Source: Omnitrophica WOR_2 bacterium RIFCSPHIGHO2_02_FULL_50_17
Lineage (GTDB): Bacteria > Omnitrophota > Gorgyraeia > Zapsychrales > Zapsychraceae
NCBI GenBank assembly: GCA_001805645.1
Contig: MHGQ01000002.1
Span: 1-41,338, forward strand
DNA: 41,338 nucleotides
Reading direction: 5' to 3'
Position 1 is the stretch's first letter; every line of letters starts with the position of its first letter. Shown here piece by piece: positions 8,615 to 17,133 of the stretch. A model generated the notes under the pieces. That model saw only the letters and a list, made by a program, of their open reading frames with translations. It was not told the DNA's origin and did not search any database. The translations under genes were made by a program, and so were the position numbers.

Positions 8615-8620
8615 ATTATA
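8615..8620 (-). promoter_or_regulatory. -10 box of the TPR membrane gene, very close to the start codon
   Basis: A perfect TATAAT on the minus strand lies only 7 nt before the ATG at 8607, and there is no room for an SD. The -35 region is weak. A transcript from here would start at or next to the ATG, i.e. leaderless. Confidence 0.55.
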
Positions 8621-8660
8621 CCATGTCCGGACAGGGAGAGAAATGTTTTGTGCTGTAAGT

Positions 8661-8689
8661 TTGACAGGGTAAGGTCTCTATGTTATCAT
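8661..8689 (+). promoter_or_regulatory. Near-consensus sigma70 promoter of folE
   Basis: TTGACA (8661-8666) and TATCAT (8684-8689) are separated by exactly 17 bp. The ATG at 8699 is only 9 nt after the -10 box, so transcription should begin at about the start codon. Confidence 0.8.
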
Positions 8690-8698
8690 GCCGCTGTC

Positions 8699-9238
8699 AT
8701 GGAAGGATATTACAGGAAACTGATTCAATCCATCGGCGAGGATACGCAGCGGCCGGGCCTTAAAGCCACCCCCAAACGGGCCGCCAAGGCCTTTCTGTAT
8801 TTAACCGGAGGCTATCAGGAAGATGTCCGCAAGGTTATCAATCATGCCCTTTTTCCATCGGATAACGATGAGATGATTATTGTCAAGGACATTGAACTGT
8901 ATTCTTTGTGCGAGCATCACCTCCTTCCTTTTTTCGGCAAATGTCATGTCGGCTATCTTCCTGACGGAAAAATTATTGGGCTGTCTAAGATAGCCCGGGT
9001 CGTGGATATCTTTGCCCGGCGACTTCAAGTCCAGGAAAATCTTACCAAGCAGATCGCTGAGACCCTCATGGAGCATGCCGGTGCCAAGGGGGTGGGGGTG
9101 GTGATTGAGGCCAGACACCTCTGCATGATGATGCGCGGCGTGGAGAAACAAAATTCGATTATGAAGACCTCCTGCATGCTTGGCGCCTTCAGGAAGGACA
9201 TCTCCACAAGGTCCGAATTCTTAAGTTTAATCCGATAA
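8699..9238 (+). CDS. folE: GTP cyclohydrolase I
   Basis: The 179-residue enzyme converts GTP to 7,8-dihydroneopterin triphosphate, the first step of folate and pterin synthesis. The family start ([20 protein letters not shown], then ATPKRAAK) fixes the ATG at 8699. The zinc ligands are present as CEHH (C71, H74) and C142 in the RHLCMMMRG segment. The length is typical of the short bacterial form. No SD precedes the ATG, and the promoter is directly upstream, so the message is probably leaderless. The fab genes follow on the same strand with an 18-bp gap, so read-through is likely. Confidence 0.97.
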   Translation: MEGYYRKLIQSIGEDTQRPGLKATPKRAAKAFLYLTGGYQEDVRKVINHALFPSDNDEMIIVKDIELYSLCEHHLLPFFGKCHVGYLPDGKIIGLSKIARVVDIFARRLQVQENLTKQIAETLMEHAGAKGVGVVIEARHLCMMMRGVEKQNSIMKTSCMLGAFRKDISTRSEFLSLIR

Positions 9239-9256
9239 AAATTAGCGTATTTTTCT

Positions 9257-10003
9257 ATGGGCATATCGTTTAAGGATAAAGTTGTTCTTGTCACGGGCTC
9301 TACCCGGGGTATCGGCAAGGGAATCGCCCGTGCCTTTGCCCAGGAGGGGGCGATCGCGGTTATTATGGGCCGCGATGCCTCTTTGGCCGAAAGGGTAAGA
9401 GACGAATTTATCCAAGCGGGTTGGAAGGCCGAAGGGTATGGCTGCGATGTGACAAATCCGCAAAATGTGGGGGAAATCCTTGACAAAATTCTTGACAAAT
9501 ATAAGTCCGTTGATATATTAGTTAACAACGCGGGCATTGCCAAAGACAATTTATTGGTGCGGATGAGCGAAAGCGACTGGGATGAAGTTATCCGTGTCAA
9601 TTTAAAAGGGATGTTCAACTGCACCAAAGTTTTCGTTAAGGGGATGCTAAAGCGTAGAAGCGGCAGGATTATCAACATTTCCTCGATCATTGGCATCACA
9701 GGCAATATCGGGCAGTCTAATTATGCGGCCAGTAAGGCCGGCATGATCGGTTTTACCAAATCCATGGCCCATGAAGTGGCCTCGCGCGGGATTACCGTCA
9801 ATGCCGTTGCCCCCGGCTATATCCAGACCGACATGACTGCTCAATTAAAGGAAGAGGCCCGCGATGAAATACTCAAGGCCATCCCTTTAAGACGGTTTGG
9901 GACCGCAGATGATGTTGCCGGTGTTTGCTTATTCCTCGCCTCGGCGCAGGCCGGTTATATTACCGGAGAGACCATTGTCGTTGATGGCGGAATGACGATC
10001 TAA
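9257..10003 (+). CDS. fabG: 3-oxoacyl-[acyl-carrier-protein] reductase
   Basis: The 248-residue short-chain dehydrogenase reduces 3-oxoacyl-ACP with NADPH in fatty acid elongation. The Rossmann signature [12 protein letters not shown] is at the N-terminus, and NNAGIAKDN follows near residue 95. The catalytic residues S143, Y156 and K160 are all present (ISS..YAASK). The C-terminus ends VDGGMTI, as in FabG. It is followed 31 bp later by acpP and then fabF, the standard fab cluster, which supports FabG over other SDR enzymes. The start codon has no good SD. Confidence 0.95.
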   Translation: MGISFKDKVVLVTGSTRGIGKGIARAFAQEGAIAVIMGRDASLAERVRDEFIQAGWKAEGYGCDVTNPQNVGEILDKILDKYKSVDILVNNAGIAKDNLLVRMSESDWDEVIRVNLKGMFNCTKVFVKGMLKRRSGRIINISSIIGITGNIGQSNYAASKAGMIGFTKSMAHEVASRGITVNAVAPGYIQTDMTAQLKEEARDEILKAIPLRRFGTADDVAGVCLFLASAQAGYITGETIVVDGGMTI

Positions 10004-10034
10004 TTACTCGTTGGACAAAAAAGGAGGCGAATCC

Positions 10035-10280
10035 ATGGCAGTTGAAGAAAAAGTCAAGTCAATCATCGCAGAGCAGCTGGGCGTGAAATTGGAAGAAGTG
10101 ACTGAAGACGCGTCTTTTATCGATGATCTGGGCGCGGATTCTTTGGATACGGTTGAATTGATTATGGCGTTGGAGGAGGAATTTAATATTGAGATCCCCG
10201 ATGAAGATGCGGAGAAGATGACCACCGTCGGCGATGCTATCAGATATATAGACGAAAAAACAGCCAACAAACAAACGTAA
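10035..10280 (+). CDS. acpP: Acyl carrier protein
   Basis: The 81-residue acidic protein carries acyl chains on a 4'-phosphopantetheine arm during fatty acid synthesis. The attachment site is S36 in GADSLD. The ATG at 10035 is chosen because AAGGAGG (10021-10027) lies 7 nt upstream and the family start MAVEEKVK follows. A TTG in the same frame at 10011 is not needed. It sits between fabG and fabF. A stable hairpin follows, which may raise the level of acpP mRNA relative to fabF. Confidence 0.97.
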   Translation: MAVEEKVKSIIAEQLGVKLEEVTEDASFIDDLGADSLDTVELIMALEEEFNIEIPDEDAEKMTTVGDAIRYIDEKTANKQT

Positions 10281-10308
10281 ATCTTGTGAGGGTATTTTAG
10301 CTTGATGC

Positions 10309-10334
10309 ACACCTCGGCAATAAAGCCGAGGTGT
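10309..10334 (+). other. Intercistronic hairpin between acpP and fabF
   Basis: A perfect 10-bp stem ACACCTCGGC / GCCGAGGTGT has a 6-nt loop AATAAA. Only TGTATTTA follows instead of a T run, so it looks like a partial terminator or mRNA-stabilising hairpin. It sits just upstream of the fabF start. Confidence 0.7.
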
Positions 10335-10349
10335 TGTATTTACTGCGCC

Positions 10350-11594
10350 ATGTCGAAAAAACGTGTTGTTGTCACAGGCCTCGGGGTTCTCTCGCCGGTC
10401 GGTTCCGGGGTTGAAAAGTTCTGGAAGTCCCTCCTTGAAGGAAAAAGCGGTATACGTCCCATCACGCATTTTGATGCTTCCCAGCTGGATTGCCGCATCT
10501 GCGGCGATGTCATGGATTATGATCCTTTGCAACATTTCAATACAAAAGAAGCGCGCCATTTGGCCCGTTTTGTCCAGTTTGCCGTTGTGGCCAGCCATGA
10601 AGCCATCGCGAATGCCAAATTGGATTTGGGCAGCGTTGATCTTGATAGGACGGGAGTTTTAATCGGCTCCGGCATCGGCAGCATTGAGACCATCGAACAG
10701 GAGCACCAGAAGTTTCTGGAGAAAGGCCCCCAGAAGATAACCCCCCATTTTATCCCCAAGATCATCATTAACGAGGCCGCAGGTCAGGTCTCTATTCATA
10801 CCGGGGCGCAGGGGCCGGTGACGTGTGTGGCCACCGCCTGTTCGACAGCGACCAATGCCATCGGAGATGCCTTCCGCTTTATCCAGTACGGTGATGCGGA
10901 TGTCATGATTGCCGGCGGCACCGAGAGCGCCACCACCATTCTTGGAGTCGGGGGATTTTGTGCCTTAAAGGCGTTAACGAAGCGTAATGATGAGCCGCAG
11001 AGGGCCTCGCGGCCGTTTGATTTGCACCGTGACGGATTCGTGATGGCTGAGGGGGCTGGTATCGTTATTCTTGAATCCTTGGAACATGCTAAGAAAAGAG
11101 GGGCCACCATTTTGGTCGAGATGGTTGGTTACGGCCGGACATGTGATGCCTACCATATTACGGCGCCCGAACCCATGGGGACAGGCGCGGCCAAGGCCAT
11201 GGCGCTGGCTATCCGGGATGCGGGGTTAAAGCCTAAGGATATCTCTTACATCAATGCCCATGGGACATCAACGGAGCTCAACGACAAGGTCGAGACGTTG
11301 GCCATTAAGAATGTTTTCAAAGAATACGCTCGAAAGGTCCCGGTCAGCTCTACAAAATCCATGACAGGACATTTATTAGGCGCGGCCGGCGGTGTTGAAT
11401 TTGCCGCGAGCGTCCTGGCTATTCGGGATAGCATGATTCCGCCCACCATCAATTACGAAACACCTGATCCGGACTGCGATCTGGATTATGTCCCCAATAC
11501 CGCACGGAAGGCCAAGGTTGATGTGGTCATGTCCAATTCCCTCGGGTTCGGCGGTCACAACGCCAGCGTGGTCGTTAAAGAATTTCAAGAATAA
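10350..11594 (+). CDS. fabF: 3-oxoacyl-[acyl-carrier-protein] synthase II
   Basis: The 414-residue condensing enzyme extends acyl-ACP with malonyl-ACP. The start at 10350 gives the family N-terminus [18 protein letters not shown]. Earlier in-frame codons lie inside the upstream hairpin. The catalytic triad is intact: C164 (TACSTA), H304 (NAHGTST) and H341 (GHLLGAAGG). The length and triad numbering nearly equal E. coli FabF. The start has no SD and lies 15 bp after a strong hairpin, so expression may depend on translation or transcription passing that structure. Confidence 0.96.
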   Translation: MSKKRVVVTGLGVLSPVGSGVEKFWKSLLEGKSGIRPITHFDASQLDCRICGDVMDYDPLQHFNTKEARHLARFVQFAVVASHEAIANAKLDLGSVDLDRTGVLIGSGIGSIETIEQEHQKFLEKGPQKITPHFIPKIIINEAAGQVSIHTGAQGPVTCVATACSTATNAIGDAFRFIQYGDADVMIAGGTESATTILGVGGFCALKALTKRNDEPQRASRPFDLHRDGFVMAEGAGIVILESLEHAKKRGATILVEMVGYGRTCDAYHITAPEPMGTGAAKAMALAIRDAGLKPKDISYINAHGTSTELNDKVETLAIKNVFKEYARKVPVSSTKSMTGHLLGAAGGVEFAASVLAIRDSMIPPTINYETPDPDCDLDYVPNTARKAKVDVVMSNSLGFGGHNASVVVKEFQE

Positions 11595-11627
11595 AAATTT
11601 CATCACAGTTTCAGCCCCGATAAGCTA

Positions 11628-11656
11628 TTGGGAAAAAGGTCAAGCTGTGGTATAAT
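11628..11656 (+). promoter_or_regulatory. Promoter of the leuB-type gene, adjacent to its start codon
   Basis: TTGGGA (11628-11633) and a perfect TATAAT (11651-11656) are separated by 17 bp. The ATG at 11665 is 8 nt downstream with no SD, which suggests a leaderless transcript. Confidence 0.7.
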
Positions 11657-11664
11657 TTACACCT

Positions 11665-12765
11665 ATGAAAATTTATAAAATCGCAGTCATTCCGGGAGAC
11701 GGCATCGGTCCCGAGGTCGTGCGCGAGGGCTTAAAAGTCTTGGCGGCGGCGGCCCGGAAGCATAACTTTAAGATCGCCTCAGCTTCCTTTGATTTCGGCG
11801 GCGCGCGTTATCTCAAAACCGGCGAGTTGCTGCCGGCGTCGGCTATCGATGATTTGAAAAAGTTTGATGCCATTTTCTTGGGCGGCATCGGCCATCCGGA
11901 TGTCAAACCCGGTATCCTGGAGAGGGGAATCTTATTAAAGCTGCGTTTTGATTTGGACCTCTATATTAATCTGCGCCCCGTTAAGCTATACGAGAATGTC
12001 CCTACCCCTCTCAGGGACAAGAAACCGGAGGATATCGATTATGTAGTTATCCGGGAGAATACCGGCGATCTTTATACCGGGGCGGGGGAATTCCGTCATA
12101 AGGGGACGCCGGATGAGGTGGCGGTCCAGTCCATGATCTATTCGCGCCGGCAGGTCGAGCGGTGTGTGCGTTATGCCTTTGAATTGATCCGCCAGCGTCA
12201 CGGCGGCAATCCCTGGCGCGGACTAAGCGAAGAGGAGCGAAAAAAAGGGTATAGGGGCAAGCTCACCCTCTGCGGCAAGACGAATGTCTTGACGTATGTC
12301 TATGACCTCTGGGAGCGGGTTTTTTATGAGGTGGCCAAGGAATATCCGCAGGTGTTTGCCGATTACTGCCATGTGGATGCGATCTGTATTTATATGGTCG
12401 AGAGCCCGCAGCGCTTTGACGGTATTGTTACCGGCAATATGTTCGGCGATATCATCACAGATTTAGCCGCCGTCACGCAGGGCGGCATGGGGGTTGCCCC
12501 CAGCGGCAATATCCATCCCGGCAAGGTAAGCATGTTTGAGCCTGTGCACGGGACAGCCCCGTCGTTTGCAGGGAAAAATGTCGTCAATCCTGTAGCAACG
12601 ATTTTGACGGCCCAGATGATGCTCAACCATTTGGGCGAGGAGGAGGCCGCGGCAAACATCGAGTCAGCGGTGAAGGCCTCCGTTAAAAAGATGAAATCGA
12701 TGCTGGTCGGGCAGATGGGGCACTCCACCAGCGAGGTGGGGGATTTGGTCGTTCAAAACCTCTAG
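11665..12765 (+). CDS. leuB: Isopropylmalate/isocitrate dehydrogenase family enzyme, probably 3-isopropylmalate dehydrogenase
   Basis: The 366-residue protein belongs to the NAD-dependent beta-hydroxyacid decarboxylating dehydrogenases: IPGDGIGPEVV at the start, IRENTGDLYTGAGE in the middle and EPVHGTAPSFAGK near the end. The substrate-specificity helix reads ERGILLKLRFDLDLYINLRPVKL, closer to LeuB and tartrate dehydrogenase than to isocitrate dehydrogenase. An insert with NPWRGLSEEERKKGYRGK lies near residues 180-205. The next gene, 21 bp downstream, is asd, which supports an amino-acid biosynthesis role. No leuA, leuC or leuD is in the window, so a related role such as homoisocitrate or tartrate oxidation is not excluded. 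Confidence 0.8.
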   Translation: MKIYKIAVIPGDGIGPEVVREGLKVLAAAARKHNFKIASASFDFGGARYLKTGELLPASAIDDLKKFDAIFLGGIGHPDVKPGILERGILLKLRFDLDLYINLRPVKLYENVPTPLRDKKPEDIDYVVIRENTGDLYTGAGEFRHKGTPDEVAVQSMIYSRRQVERCVRYAFELIRQRHGGNPWRGLSEEERKKGYRGKLTLCGKTNVLTYVYDLWERVFYEVAKEYPQVFADYCHVDAICIYMVESPQRFDGIVTGNMFGDIITDLAAVTQGGMGVAPSGNIHPGKVSMFEPVHGTAPSFAGKNVVNPVATILTAQMMLNHLGEEEAAANIESAVKASVKKMKSMLVGQMGHSTSEVGDLVVQNL

Positions 12766-12786
12766 TGTCATGAAGGAATTGAAGAT

Positions 12787-13782
12787 ATGAGAAAATATAA
12801 CGTTGCCATCGTCGGCATAAGAGGGGCCGTCGGGCAGGAGATGCTTAAAATCCTCCAACAGCGCCGTTTCCCCTATGGCCGGCTTAAGCTCTTTTCTACC
12901 TCCAGTGAGGAGAATTTTGTTGATGAACAGGGGAATCTCATAGAGGCAATCAGAAAAGATTCCTTTAAAGACATGGAGATCGGGCTTTTTTCGCCGGGGG
13001 CCTCTGTCAGCAAAATCTGGGCGCCGGTTGCGGCCAGGGACGGGTGTGTCGTCATCGACAATACCAGTCAATTCCGCATGGATCCGGATGTACCGCTGGT
13101 GGTCCCTGAGGTGAATCCTGAGGAGATCAAAAACCACAAAGGGATTATCGCCAATCCTAACTGCTCGACGATTCAGATGGTGGTGGCCTTAAAGCCGTTG
13201 CATGATTATGGGAAGATTAAGCGGATTGTGGTCTCCACGTATCAGTCCGTCTCGGGAGCGGGGTCTGATGCCATGCGCGAGCTTCAGGAGCAGGCGGCTG
13301 ATCCGAAGGTTTTGCCGAAGGTCTTCCCTTATCCGATTGCTTTTAATTTGATCCCGCAGATTGACGTGCCGATGGATAATCTCTACACCAAAGAAGAGAT
13401 GAAGATGGTCCATGAGACCAAGAAGATTATGAAGGATGATTCTATTCAGGTGACGGCCACCTGCGTGCGCGTGCCTGTTTTAAGGTCGCATAGTGAATCG
13501 GTCAATATCGAAACGGAAAAGAAGATTACGCGAAAAAAGGCCGTTGAACTTTTAAGCAGGGCGCCCGGTGTGACCGTTATGGATGACCTGCCGCACAATA
13601 AATATCCTCTGCCTTTGGATGCCGCAGGCAAGGACGACATCTTTGTGGGCCGTATCCGCGAGGACGAGACCATTGACAATGGGCTTAATCTCTGGATCGT
13701 CTCGGATAATCTCCGCAAAGGCGCGGCCCTCAATGCCATCCAGATTGCGGAAGAATTGGTTCGGCAGAAGCTTATAAAATAA
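12787..13782 (+). CDS. asd: Aspartate-semialdehyde dehydrogenase
   Basis: The 331-residue NADPH-dependent enzyme makes aspartate semialdehyde from aspartyl phosphate for lysine, methionine, threonine and cell-wall diaminopimelate. The nucleotide loop reads GIRGAVGQEM (the common form is GATGAVG). The active-site cysteine is C126 in NPNCSTIQM, followed by the YQSVSGAG strand. The catalytic histidine is H235 in RSHSESVNIE. AAGGA precedes the ATG at good distance. It is probably co-transcribed with the leuB-type gene upstream. Confidence 0.95.
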   Translation: MRKYNVAIVGIRGAVGQEMLKILQQRRFPYGRLKLFSTSSEENFVDEQGNLIEAIRKDSFKDMEIGLFSPGASVSKIWAPVAARDGCVVIDNTSQFRMDPDVPLVVPEVNPEEIKNHKGIIANPNCSTIQMVVALKPLHDYGKIKRIVVSTYQSVSGAGSDAMRELQEQAADPKVLPKVFPYPIAFNLIPQIDVPMDNLYTKEEMKMVHETKKIMKDDSIQVTATCVRVPVLRSHSESVNIETEKKITRKKAVELLSRAPGVTVMDDLPHNKYPLPLDAAGKDDIFVGRIREDETIDNGLNLWIVSDNLRKGAALNAIQIAEELVRQKLIK

Positions 13783-13835
13783 TCGTCATTCGTCGTTCGC
13801 ATATCGTACTTCGACATACGAAGTGCGAATGACGA
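13783..13835. repeat. Nested inverted repeat built from CGAAGTACG/GAATGACGA words
   Basis: The outer arms TCGTCATTCG (13783-13792) and CGAATGACGA (13826-13835) enclose an inner hairpin ACTTCG / CGAAGT (13808-13813 and 13819-13824). The same short words recur in and beyond the arms. The repeat fills most of the 70-bp gap between asd and truA. Confidence 0.75.
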
Positions 13836-13852
13836 AGTACGGATTAGTGCTT

Positions 13853-14602
13853 ATGTCGCGTAATATCAAACTCACCCTCGAATATGACGGCACACGCTTT
13901 GAAGGATGGCAGGTTCAAAAGAAGAACCAGAGGACCGTTCAGGGAGAGATTGAGAAGGCGTTAAAGAAGATTTTTAAAGAAGAGATTCGCTTGATCGGCT
14001 CCGGCCGCACCGACAGCGGCGTGCATGCCTTGGGGCAGGCTGCCAGTCTTAAGACACGCTCCCGGATACCGGCGGCGCAGATAAAACGCGCCTTGAATGC
14101 GAATCTCCCCGCCGATATCGCCGTTGTGGATGCCGAGGAGGTCGGTCCGCGGTTTCACGCCCAATACAGCGTCCGATCCAAGACGTATCGCTATACGATC
14201 CTTAACCGCGCGGTTCGCTCAACCCAGGGGCGTCATTTTTGTTTATTATTTCCTTATAAGTTGAATCTCCGTTTGATGCGCGAGGAGGCCCAAGCGCTCA
14301 TCGGCCGCCACGATTTTAAATCTTTCCAGGCCGCCAATCCGGCACACGATGAGAAGGCAACGACAGTGCGCATCGTCAAGCATGTGGAGATTATAAAAAG
14401 AGGGGATTTTATTTTTATCGACATCGAAGCTGACGGTTTTTTATATAAGATGGTCAGGAATATCGTGGGCACGCTTTTGGAAATCGGAAGCGGCCGGCTG
14501 CCTCAGGGCAGTATCAAAGTGATTTTGAAGAAAAGAAACCGCCTCTTTGCGGGGGACACGGCCAAACCTCATGGGTTAACGCTTTTGGGGGTGAAGTACT
14601 GA
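13853..14602 (+). CDS. truA: tRNA pseudouridine(38-40) synthase
   Basis: The 249-residue enzyme isomerises uridines 38-40 in the tRNA anticodon stem. The family start KLTLEYDGTRFEGWQVQ begins right after the ATG at 13853. The catalytic aspartate is D54 in GSGRTDSGVHA. Later motifs include KTYRYTI, FKSFQA and DGFLYKMVRNIVGTLLEIGSG. The length is usual. The frame is open upstream to 13823, but that stretch lies in the repeat, so it is left out. Confidence 0.96.
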   Translation: MSRNIKLTLEYDGTRFEGWQVQKKNQRTVQGEIEKALKKIFKEEIRLIGSGRTDSGVHALGQAASLKTRSRIPAAQIKRALNANLPADIAVVDAEEVGPRFHAQYSVRSKTYRYTILNRAVRSTQGRHFCLLFPYKLNLRLMREEAQALIGRHDFKSFQAANPAHDEKATTVRIVKHVEIIKRGDFIFIDIEADGFLYKMVRNIVGTLLEIGSGRLPQGSIKVILKKRNRLFAGDTAKPHGLTLLGVKY

Positions 14603-14627
14603 AAAAGGGGGGACAACTGTCCCCTTT
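14603..14627 (+). terminator. Probable terminator after truA
   Basis: GGGGAC / GTCCCC (14609-14614 and 14619-14624) form a short strong stem with a 4-nt loop, flanked by AAAAAGG and CCTTT. The T run is short, so efficiency is uncertain. It separates the biosynthetic genes from the respiratory island. Confidence 0.55.
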
Positions 14628-14740
14628 AATCAATAAGAGAAACTTATCATACGGATAAGAAAAAAAACATTTACCTATAAAAATTTTATTTATAAAATGA
14701 CGCCATTTCCTTTAGATCGATGCGAGAATGAATCCCCCGG

Positions 14741-16612
14741 ATGCAAACGCCTCTGAAAGTTCAGATCCCTGATGAAAATACCTGGAAAGAGCAGATCAAA
14801 TGCCAGTATGCCTGCCCGGTGCATACAGATGCCCGAGGGTATGTCCGTGCGCTCGCCGAAGGGGATTTTGAGAAAGCCTATCTTATTGCCCGCGCGCCCA
14901 ATCCGTTGGCCTCGATCTGCGGGAGGATCTGCGGGGCGCCCTGTGAGGCGGCCTGCCGGCGGGGAGCCATTGACCAGAGTATCTCTATCCGCGCCCTGAA
15001 GCGTTCAGCCGTCGAAGAAAGCTCCGCCTCCACATTAAAGTCCCTCGAAGTCATTGAAAAAATTCAAGAGTCATTGACGAGGAGGGATTGCGTGGATGCC
15101 GATGACGGGGGCGGGCTTTGGGATGCCATCAGCGAGGGGACATTGCGCAAGGCCGAAGGGAAAAGCGTTGGGATTATCGGCTCGGGGCCGGCAGGGCTTT
15201 CCGCCGCTCATGACCTTGCTTTGATGGGATTTTTAGTGACAATTTACGAGATGGAACCCGTCCCGGCCGGGATGCTCTACTTAGGTGTCCCGGCATACCG
15301 CCTGCCGCGCAAACTCATTGAGGCCGAGGTAGAGGTCATCAAGGCCTTAGGGGTCAATATCCGGATCAACTGCACCGTCGGGAAAAATATCGGTTTTGAT
15401 GAGATACGGCACAGTCATGATGCGGTTGTGATTGCCGTTGGATGCAAGCGTTCACGCACCCTCCCTATTCCCGGGGGTGAGGCCGAAAGCGTTTTGGGAG
15501 GCGTTGAGTTTTTGCGCGATGTCACTCTTAATCTCCCGCACACAATCGGCAATAAGGTTGTGGTGATCGGCGGCGGTAACGTGGCCTACGATGTGGCTAG
15601 GACGGCCTTGCGGCGCCAGCAGATGGATGTGGCGGTCACGGCCTTTCATGAACGAAAAGGGATGAAGGTCACGTTGTGCTGTATTGAGAAACGGGACGAG
15701 ATGCTGGCTGATGAGATCGAGATTCTGGAAGGCGAAGAGGAGGGGATTGCCCGCCAGAACGGCTACGGCCCCCAGGAGATCCTCACGGAGGGCGGCAAAG
15801 TCAAAGGCGTTCTTTTCTATAAAGTCATCTCCATTTTTGATGAGCAGAAACGGTTTAATCCCAAGTATGATCCTTCGGATAAGGTCGTCCTAGAAGCCGA
15901 TACGGTCATTTTCTCCGTCGGCCAAAGGGCGGATATCTCTTTTATTGACCCATCCAGGGACGGTATTCAGCTTAACGAGCGGGGGGCAATTATCTCTGAT
16001 CCCCAGACGCTGGAAACAACCGCCGCTGGTGTCTTTGTCGCCGGAGATTTGGCCTACGGTCCGCGGCTCATGATTGATGCGATCGCCAGCGGCAAAAAAG
16101 CAGCCCGCTCTATTTACGGAAAGATCATGGGAAAAAGGATGGAATTTAAGACCGCGCCGATGCATGCGTCATTAGAGAATTACGCGCGGGAGAAAGGTTA
16201 TGAGAGGCTTCGCCGCCAGGCGTTAAGCGCTGTGGATGTCCGCGACCGCCTGCGGGCGGCGGACGTTATCATTGAGAAGGGCTTCACGCGCGGCCAGGCC
16301 AGGCTTGAGGCTTCGCGCTGTCTGGATTGCGGCGTCAATACCATATTCGACAGCAGCCGCTGTATTCTGTGCGGCGGCTGTGCCGATGTCTGTCCTGAAT
16401 TGTGTTTGAAGCTTGTGAGCGCCTCGGATTTAGAGGGGGGCAAGGATTTTGACGACTTGGTGGATTTCATGAAAAAGGAAAAAGAAGCGGATGAGTTGAG
16501 CGCCATTATTAAGGATGAGGAGAAATGTATCCGCTGCGCCCTTTGCGCCCAACGCTGCCCCACAGGCGCAATTACGATGGAGCGGTTTACTTTTAAGGAG
16601 TGTCTGCAATGA
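14741..16612 (+). CDS. GltD-like FAD/NAD(P)-dependent oxidoreductase with N- and C-terminal Fe-S domains (bc complex 1)
   Basis: The 623-residue cytoplasmic protein has three parts. The N-terminus is an Fe-S domain as in GltD and dihydropyrimidine dehydrogenase, with C21, C25, C60, C64, C68 and C72 (CGRICGAPCEAAC). The middle is a two-nucleotide fold: an FAD loop GIIGSGPAGLSAAHD near residue 145 and an NAD(P) loop VVVIGGGNVAYDVA near residue 275. The C-terminus holds ferredoxin-type cysteines (RCILCGGCADVCP from about C541; CIRCALCAQRCP from C596). Such proteins move electrons between NAD(P)H and Fe-S partners. Its stop overlaps the Rieske start as ATGA, and no glutamate synthase large subunit is present. 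I therefore infer that it serves the cytochrome bc complex, linking quinones to NAD(P)(H). Confidence 0.85.
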   Translation: MQTPLKVQIPDENTWKEQIKCQYACPVHTDARGYVRALAEGDFEKAYLIARAPNPLASICGRICGAPCEAACRRGAIDQSISIRALKRSAVEESSASTLKSLEVIEKIQESLTRRDCVDADDGGGLWDAISEGTLRKAEGKSVGIIGSGPAGLSAAHDLALMGFLVTIYEMEPVPAGMLYLGVPAYRLPRKLIEAEVEVIKALGVNIRINCTVGKNIGFDEIRHSHDAVVIAVGCKRSRTLPIPGGEAESVLGGVEFLRDVTLNLPHTIGNKVVVIGGGNVAYDVARTALRRQQMDVAVTAFHERKGMKVTLCCIEKRDEMLADEIEILEGEEEGIARQNGYGPQEILTEGGKVKGVLFYKVISIFDEQKRFNPKYDPSDKVVLEADTVIFSVGQRADISFIDPSRDGIQLNERGAIISDPQTLETTAAGVFVAGDLAYGPRLMIDAIASGKKAARSIYGKIMGKRMEFKTAPMHASLENYAREKGYERLRRQALSAVDVRDRLRAADVIIEKGFTRGQARLEASRCLDCGVNTIFDSSRCILCGGCADVCPELCLKLVSASDLEGGKDFDDLVDFMKKEKEADELSAIIKDEEKCIRCALCAQRCPTGAITMERFTFKECLQ

Positions 16613-17106
16613 CTACACCTCAAGAAGGATGCGCATGTCCTTTGACAAATCAGGCGTACAAGAAAATCAGCCGACGAGATTTTTTGGGGTTAGCGGCCAT
16701 GTGGAGCTGTGTGGCGGCCTGGATCCTCGCGGCCTTGGGCTTGGGAAAATTTCCCAAGCCGGCATTGTTGCCGGATGTCTCGAGGGTTTTTAAGATCGGA
16801 AGGCCTGAGGATTTTCCCGTCGGTACCGTGAAAATCATCGAAGATAAGAAAGTGATGGTTCAAAGGGACGAAGGGGGTTTCAGCGCGATTTCTCTTATAT
16901 GCACGCACCTGGGATGCATTGTTTCCAAAACGGAGAAAGGTTTCGCTTGTCCCTGTCACGGATCGAAATTTGATGAGAAGGGCAATGTTGTCGGCGGCCC
17001 GGCGCCGAAGGCGTTGAACTGGCTGGAGATCAGCCAGCTTCCCAATGGGAAACTGGCTGTCAATGCCGGCAAGAGTGTTCCTGTGGGAACCAAGTTGGCG
17101 GCATAG
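16609..17106 (+). CDS. Rieske iron-sulfur protein of bc complex 1
   Basis: The 165-residue protein carries the [2Fe-2S] cluster that takes the first electron from quinol. The cluster-binding boxes are complete: CTHLGC (C98, H100, C103) and CPCHG (C114, C116, H117). The N-terminus has a twin-arginine-like SRRDFLG followed by one transmembrane helix (about residues 24-43), the usual membrane anchor. The start at 16609 has AAGGAG 8 nt upstream and overlaps the stop of the GltD-like gene. The fused cytochrome b follows after 27 bp. Confidence 0.95.
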   Translation: MTTPQEGCACPLTNQAYKKISRRDFLGLAAMWSCVAAWILAALGLGKFPKPALLPDVSRVFKIGRPEDFPVGTVKIIEDKKVMVQRDEGGFSAISLICTHLGCIVSKTEKGFACPCHGSKFDEKGNVVGGPAPKALNWLEISQLPNGKLAVNAGKSVPVGTKLAA

Positions 17107-17133
17107 GCATACTAAATAAAGGAGGGAAGAGGG

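Noticed and set aside
8606-8698. 31-residue N-terminal extension of FolE
   Set aside because: It would be translated across the promoter itself, and the family alignment begins at the ATG at 8699.
11665-12765. Isocitrate dehydrogenase
   Set aside because: The substrate helix ERGILLKLRFDLDLYINLRP lacks the isocitrate-type serine region and resembles LeuB or tartrate dehydrogenase. A final choice needs a tree.
14741-16612. Glutamate synthase small subunit (gltD)
   Set aside because: The core fold fits, but there is no gltB, and there are extra C-terminal ferredoxin clusters and a translational overlap with a Rieske gene.
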